This document shows, piece by piece, positions 61,963 through 64,000 of a DNA stretch of 64,000 nucleotides. Under the pieces are notes generated by a model. That model had not been told where the DNA came from, searched no databases, and saw only the letters and a list, made by a program, of their open reading frames with translations. A program made the position numbers and the translations under genes. Position 1 is the first letter of the stretch, and every line of letters starts with the position of its first letter. The DNA lies in the NCBI RefSeq assembly GCF_000482745.1, contig NZ_AXWQ01000004.1, positions 372,001 to 436,000 on the forward strand, given 5' to 3'. The stretch comes from Oleidesulfovibrio alaskensis DSM 16109 (GTDB taxonomy: Bacteria; Desulfobacterota; Desulfovibrionia; Desulfovibrionales; Desulfovibrionaceae).

Positions 61963-62190
61963 ATGGACGGAAACACTCTCCATCTTTCCGGTGTGCAGGT
62001 GGCCCGGGACATGACAGCAGTCTCTCTGGCAGATGCCGCAAAGGACATCAGGCGACGTCATCTGCGCCGTTCGATACTGGAAGACCCCTCTCTGGCGCGG
62101 GCACTCGTGGCCATAGAAGCGTCACCGGTATACAACGAGCGGGGGCGTCTGATTCAGGCTGTCACCAGTTCCACGTCCGGAGTGGCATAA
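61963..62190 (+). CDS. Small unknown protein with a sigma-28-like promoter
   Basis: 75 residues. Not recognised. It is basic in the middle (DIRRRHLRRSILED), with no membrane helix, signal peptide or cysteine. GGAGAGGTG lies just before the ATG. A strong terminator follows at 62240. The sigma-28-like promoter suggests a role in flagella or chemotaxis, but no homology supports one. Confidence 0.6.
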   Translation: MDGNTLHLSGVQVARDMTAVSLADAAKDIRRRHLRRSILEDPSLARALVAIEASPVYNERGRLIQAVTSSTSGVA

Positions 62191-62239
62191 AACTACGCGT
62201 GCCGCTGTGTATCACGGGCGGCTCTGCCGCCGCGCAGGC

Positions 62240-62273
62240 GCCGTCCCGCATTTCGCGGGACGGCATTTTTTTT
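62240..62273 (+). terminator. Terminator after the 75-residue gene
   Basis: GCCGTCCCGC (62240-62249) pairs with GCGGGACGGC (62255-62264), followed by A and eight T. Confidence 0.92.
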
Positions 62274-62284
62274 CACTGCGGGCC

Positions 62285-62311
62285 TAAAGATACCGCCGGA
62301 CAAGCCGATAA
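62285..62311 (+). promoter_or_regulatory. Sigma-28 (FliA)-like promoter 2 (near-perfect)
   Basis: TAAAGATA (62285-62292), exactly 11 bases, GCCGATAA (62304-62311). The -10 equals the enterobacterial consensus. It lies about 55 bases before the 67-residue gene. Confidence 0.75.
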
Positions 62312-62367
62312 GAAAAGCGTAAACCTGTTGTACACCTTAATGCCGGGCATTCCGGACGGAGGAGCTT

Positions 62368-62571
62368 ATGCGTATCGGTGAAGCGAAAGGCGGTGCCGAG
62401 GGAATTGTGAATGTTCTTGAGGCGCAGCGTCAGATGCAGGAACAGCAGCAGCTCAACCCCGACGAACAGAACAACCTGAGCCGGGTGCAGCCCCAGTCGC
62501 AAAACGGTGCACAGACCCTTACCGGCGCAGCCGTGCAGGGACTGGGAGAGCACATTGACACCATGGTATGA
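62368..62571 (+). CDS. Small Gln-rich unknown protein with a sigma-28-like promoter
   Basis: 67 residues. Not recognised. The central part is Gln-rich (QRQMQEQQQLNPDEQNN); the ends are helix-prone (IGEAKGGAEGIVNVLEAQ). No signal, membrane helix or Cys. GGAGGAGC sits 4-9 bases before the ATG, and a 12-bp stem lies after the stop. The near-perfect sigma-28 promoter makes it a probable late flagellar or chemotaxis gene. Expression level and role unknown. Confidence 0.65.
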   Translation: MRIGEAKGGAEGIVNVLEAQRQMQEQQQLNPDEQNNLSRVQPQSQNGAQTLTGAAVQGLGEHIDTMV

Positions 62572-62582
62572 CCGCAAATCGT

Positions 62583-62617
62583 AACCCCCGCTGCCGTCCG
62601 TGACCGCAGCGGGGGTT
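62583..62617. terminator. Convergent terminator
   Basis: AACCCCCGCTGC (62583-62594) pairs with GCAGCGGGGGTT (62606-62617). The T tract is short on both sides. It separates the 67-residue gene from the minus-strand gene ending at 62635. Confidence 0.65.
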
Positions 62618-62634
62618 CTGCACACTGTTACTGC

Positions 62635-63612
62635 TCATGAAAGAAGACGCATGAGCTCCCGCACCTCTGCCGCGGGATCGAATTCGTCGGCAGACATACC
62701 GTTCCCGAAGCTTCCCAGATCGTGCTCCGCAATGCCTGCTCCCGCAGGCAGCTTACGGAACACAGCAACGCTTATGCGTTCAAGCATCTGTACTCCGCGC
62801 TGCAGCACGTCTTCATCTTCGGCTGGTGGCCGTATACCCTGCATCATCAGCGTTTCCATGTTGTAACGCCGCAGGCGCAGAGCAAACTCGCGCGCCTCGC
62901 GCAGAGAACGGGCAAGCCGCGTATGCCGCGCGGACAAGGCGGCAAAAAGCGCTTCCTTTCCGGACTCCGCATCCTGCAGCCAGTCACCTGCAGATTCAAG
63001 CAATTGCGCCCAGACATCCAGTCCCTCATAAAACAGAGGGTCAGACTGCGGCATGCATTCCACATACTGCCGCAGCATTGCACAGCGAAACGGGGTCAAA
63101 CCGAGACGCAGACGCCGCAGATAAAGGCGCAGCTTTACATTGCCGTTTTCCCCGCGGCTGCCGCAGTCTGCAGCAACAGGGGCGGTAATCCGCTCCAGCC
63201 GCAGGCGCCCCACAAGCTTTTCTGTCATTTCCGCAGACAGCACGGCGCATACACTCCACCCCGTGTCTCCGTGCGCTGCCGGGCGACTGATGGTAATGCG
63301 CGGTTCACCCAGCCTTGCGCATACCGCCGCAGCAAGGCCGTAAACAGAAAAGCACCCCGCAACAGCACCGCTACGCTGCAGCGCCGCTTCCACCGCCTGC
63401 TCCAGCGGCCCGTCGGGAAAACACAGATACTCCAGCAGCGCCTCAGGTTCCGGCACACAACCGGCAGCGTCAGGCCCATGACCGGTCAGCCACGTCTGCG
63501 CTTCGTGCAATTCGAGCGAATCGCGCATAAAGGCCAGAGCAGCGCTGTCCAGCATGCGCTCCTCAAGCCACAGTTTCACGCACTGCGCCACCGCCTGTGC
63601 GCATGTCTCCAT
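62635..63612 (-). CDS. Unknown cytoplasmic protein downstream of mazG
   Basis: 325 residues from the ATG at 63612, with GGAGG 8 bases upstream. Not recognised. It is mainly helical and Arg/Leu-rich (LRRLRLGLTPFRCAMLRQYV, ARSLREAREFALRLRRYN) and contains a Cys-bearing middle section (FCVSYG-like). An in-frame ATG at 63864, with GAGG 9 bases before it and overlapping the mazG end, would add 84 residues including a CGFCGQGCARQQC cluster. I cannot decide between the two. Confidence 0.5.
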   Translation of the reverse strand: METCAQAVAQCVKLWLEERMLDSAALAFMRDSLELHEAQTWLTGHGPDAAGCVPEPEALLEYLCFPDGPLEQAVEAALQRSGAVAGCFSVYGLAAAVCARLGEPRITISRPAAHGDTGWSVCAVLSAEMTEKLVGRLRLERITAPVAADCGSRGENGNVKLRLYLRRLRLGLTPFRCAMLRQYVECMPQSDPLFYEGLDVWAQLLESAGDWLQDAESGKEALFAALSARHTRLARSLREAREFALRLRRYNMETLMMQGIRPPAEDEDVLQRGVQMLERISVAVFRKLPAGAGIAEHDLGSFGNGMSADEFDPAAEVRELMRLLS

Positions 63613-63847
63613 GCCGTCAGCCTCCGGTCCGGGCCTGCATTGCTGCCGGGCACACCCCTGCCCGCAGAACCCGCATTGCAGCCACAGGCCGTTGCGGACA
63701 GGACCGGGCAGACACGACGGCACGTCAAAGGCGCCCCCGCCGGAAGCGGAAGCGCCTGAATATCTCCGGATGCAAGGAGCGGTTCCATGGCCGCGCCCCT
63801 GCGCCCCGAAAGACGCCCTGCGCGGTGAACACGCCGCACGCCGCCGG

Positions 63848-64000
63848 TCACCGGCAGGTTTCATGCTGTTTCACCTCATTCCACAGCGCGTCTTTTTCCT
63901 CAAAGCTCAGTGCCGGAAAATCAAGACCGCGCTGGCGGCACAACGCTTCCATCGCCTCAAACCGTCTCAGAAAACGGGCATTGGTTCCGGCGATGGCCGC
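63848..64000 (-). CDS. mazG: Nucleoside triphosphate pyrophosphohydrolase MazG, C-terminal end
   Basis: Partial: the last 50 codons, running off the right edge (the 5' end lies beyond 64000). The translated sequence contains TNARFLRRFEAMEALCRQRG and ALWNEVKQHE, which match the end of MazG (E. coli: NAKFERRFREVE... VWQQVKRQE). MazG hydrolyses nucleoside triphosphates and lowers ppGpp-type signals. The stop TGA is at 63848-63850. Confidence 0.85.
   Translation of the reverse strand, partial: AAIAGTNARFLRRFEAMEALCRQRGLDFPALSFEEKDALWNEVKQHETCR

Overview
This window is GC-rich chromosomal DNA from a sulfate-reducing member of the Desulfovibrionaceae. Gene content and order resemble Oleidesulfovibrio (formerly Desulfovibrio) alaskensis; that species guess is from memory and was not searched. 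Support includes a small assimilatory-type siroheme sulfite reductase with a polyferredoxin partner, zinc-type L28 and L32, flagellar sigma-28-like promoters, and mostly housekeeping genes. I saw no tRNA, rRNA, CRISPR array, insertion sequence or integrase.

Layout. 1-13.7 kb is mostly minus strand: a DEDDy exonuclease, the sulfite reductase/polyferredoxin pair, mnmE, the operon rpmH-rnpA-yidD-yidC-jag, a FlgO-like/lipoprotein pair, an HPt protein, nfo and a paired SMR exporter. 14-35 kb is mixed accessory content: a stand-alone YcaO protein, a Na+/Ca2+ exchanger, a degenerate shikimate-kinase-like protein, a chemoreceptor, a metallophosphoesterase, a ferredoxin-nitroreductase, a lipoprotein with an amylase-like fold signature, a Maf/DUF115 motility glycosylation protein, a MATE exporter, a PAP2/ArnT-like pair, a rhomboid protease, FxsA, an EamA permease and rpmB. 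35-57.5 kb is a long plus-strand core region: yceD-rpmF-plsX-fabH-fabG-acpP-fabF-glyA-comEB-ribD-ribE-ribBA-ribH-nusB-leuS-lptE-holA-radC-acyP-lon, then an unknown protein and recQ. 57.5-64 kb has a GGDEF/EAL protein, an AI-2E family permease, three small genes, an unknown protein and the 3' end of mazG.

How it works together. The core block joins fatty-acid initiation and elongation (PlsX, FabH, FabG, ACP, FabF), one-carbon supply (GlyA), a complete riboflavin pathway (RibD, RibE, RibBA, RibH) and envelope or replication functions (LptE, HolA). A second theme is motility. Sequences close to the sigma-28 consensus (TAAA-N-GCCGATAA) lie before the chemoreceptor, the lipoprotein/FlgO pair and two small unknown genes near 62 kb.

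The strongest leads for undescribed biology are the two small genes with sigma-28-like promoters, the shikimate-kinase-like protein that has lost its P-loop lysine, the orphan YcaO with a long N-terminal extension, the amylase-like lipoprotein beside Maf, and a 60-residue four-cysteine protein.
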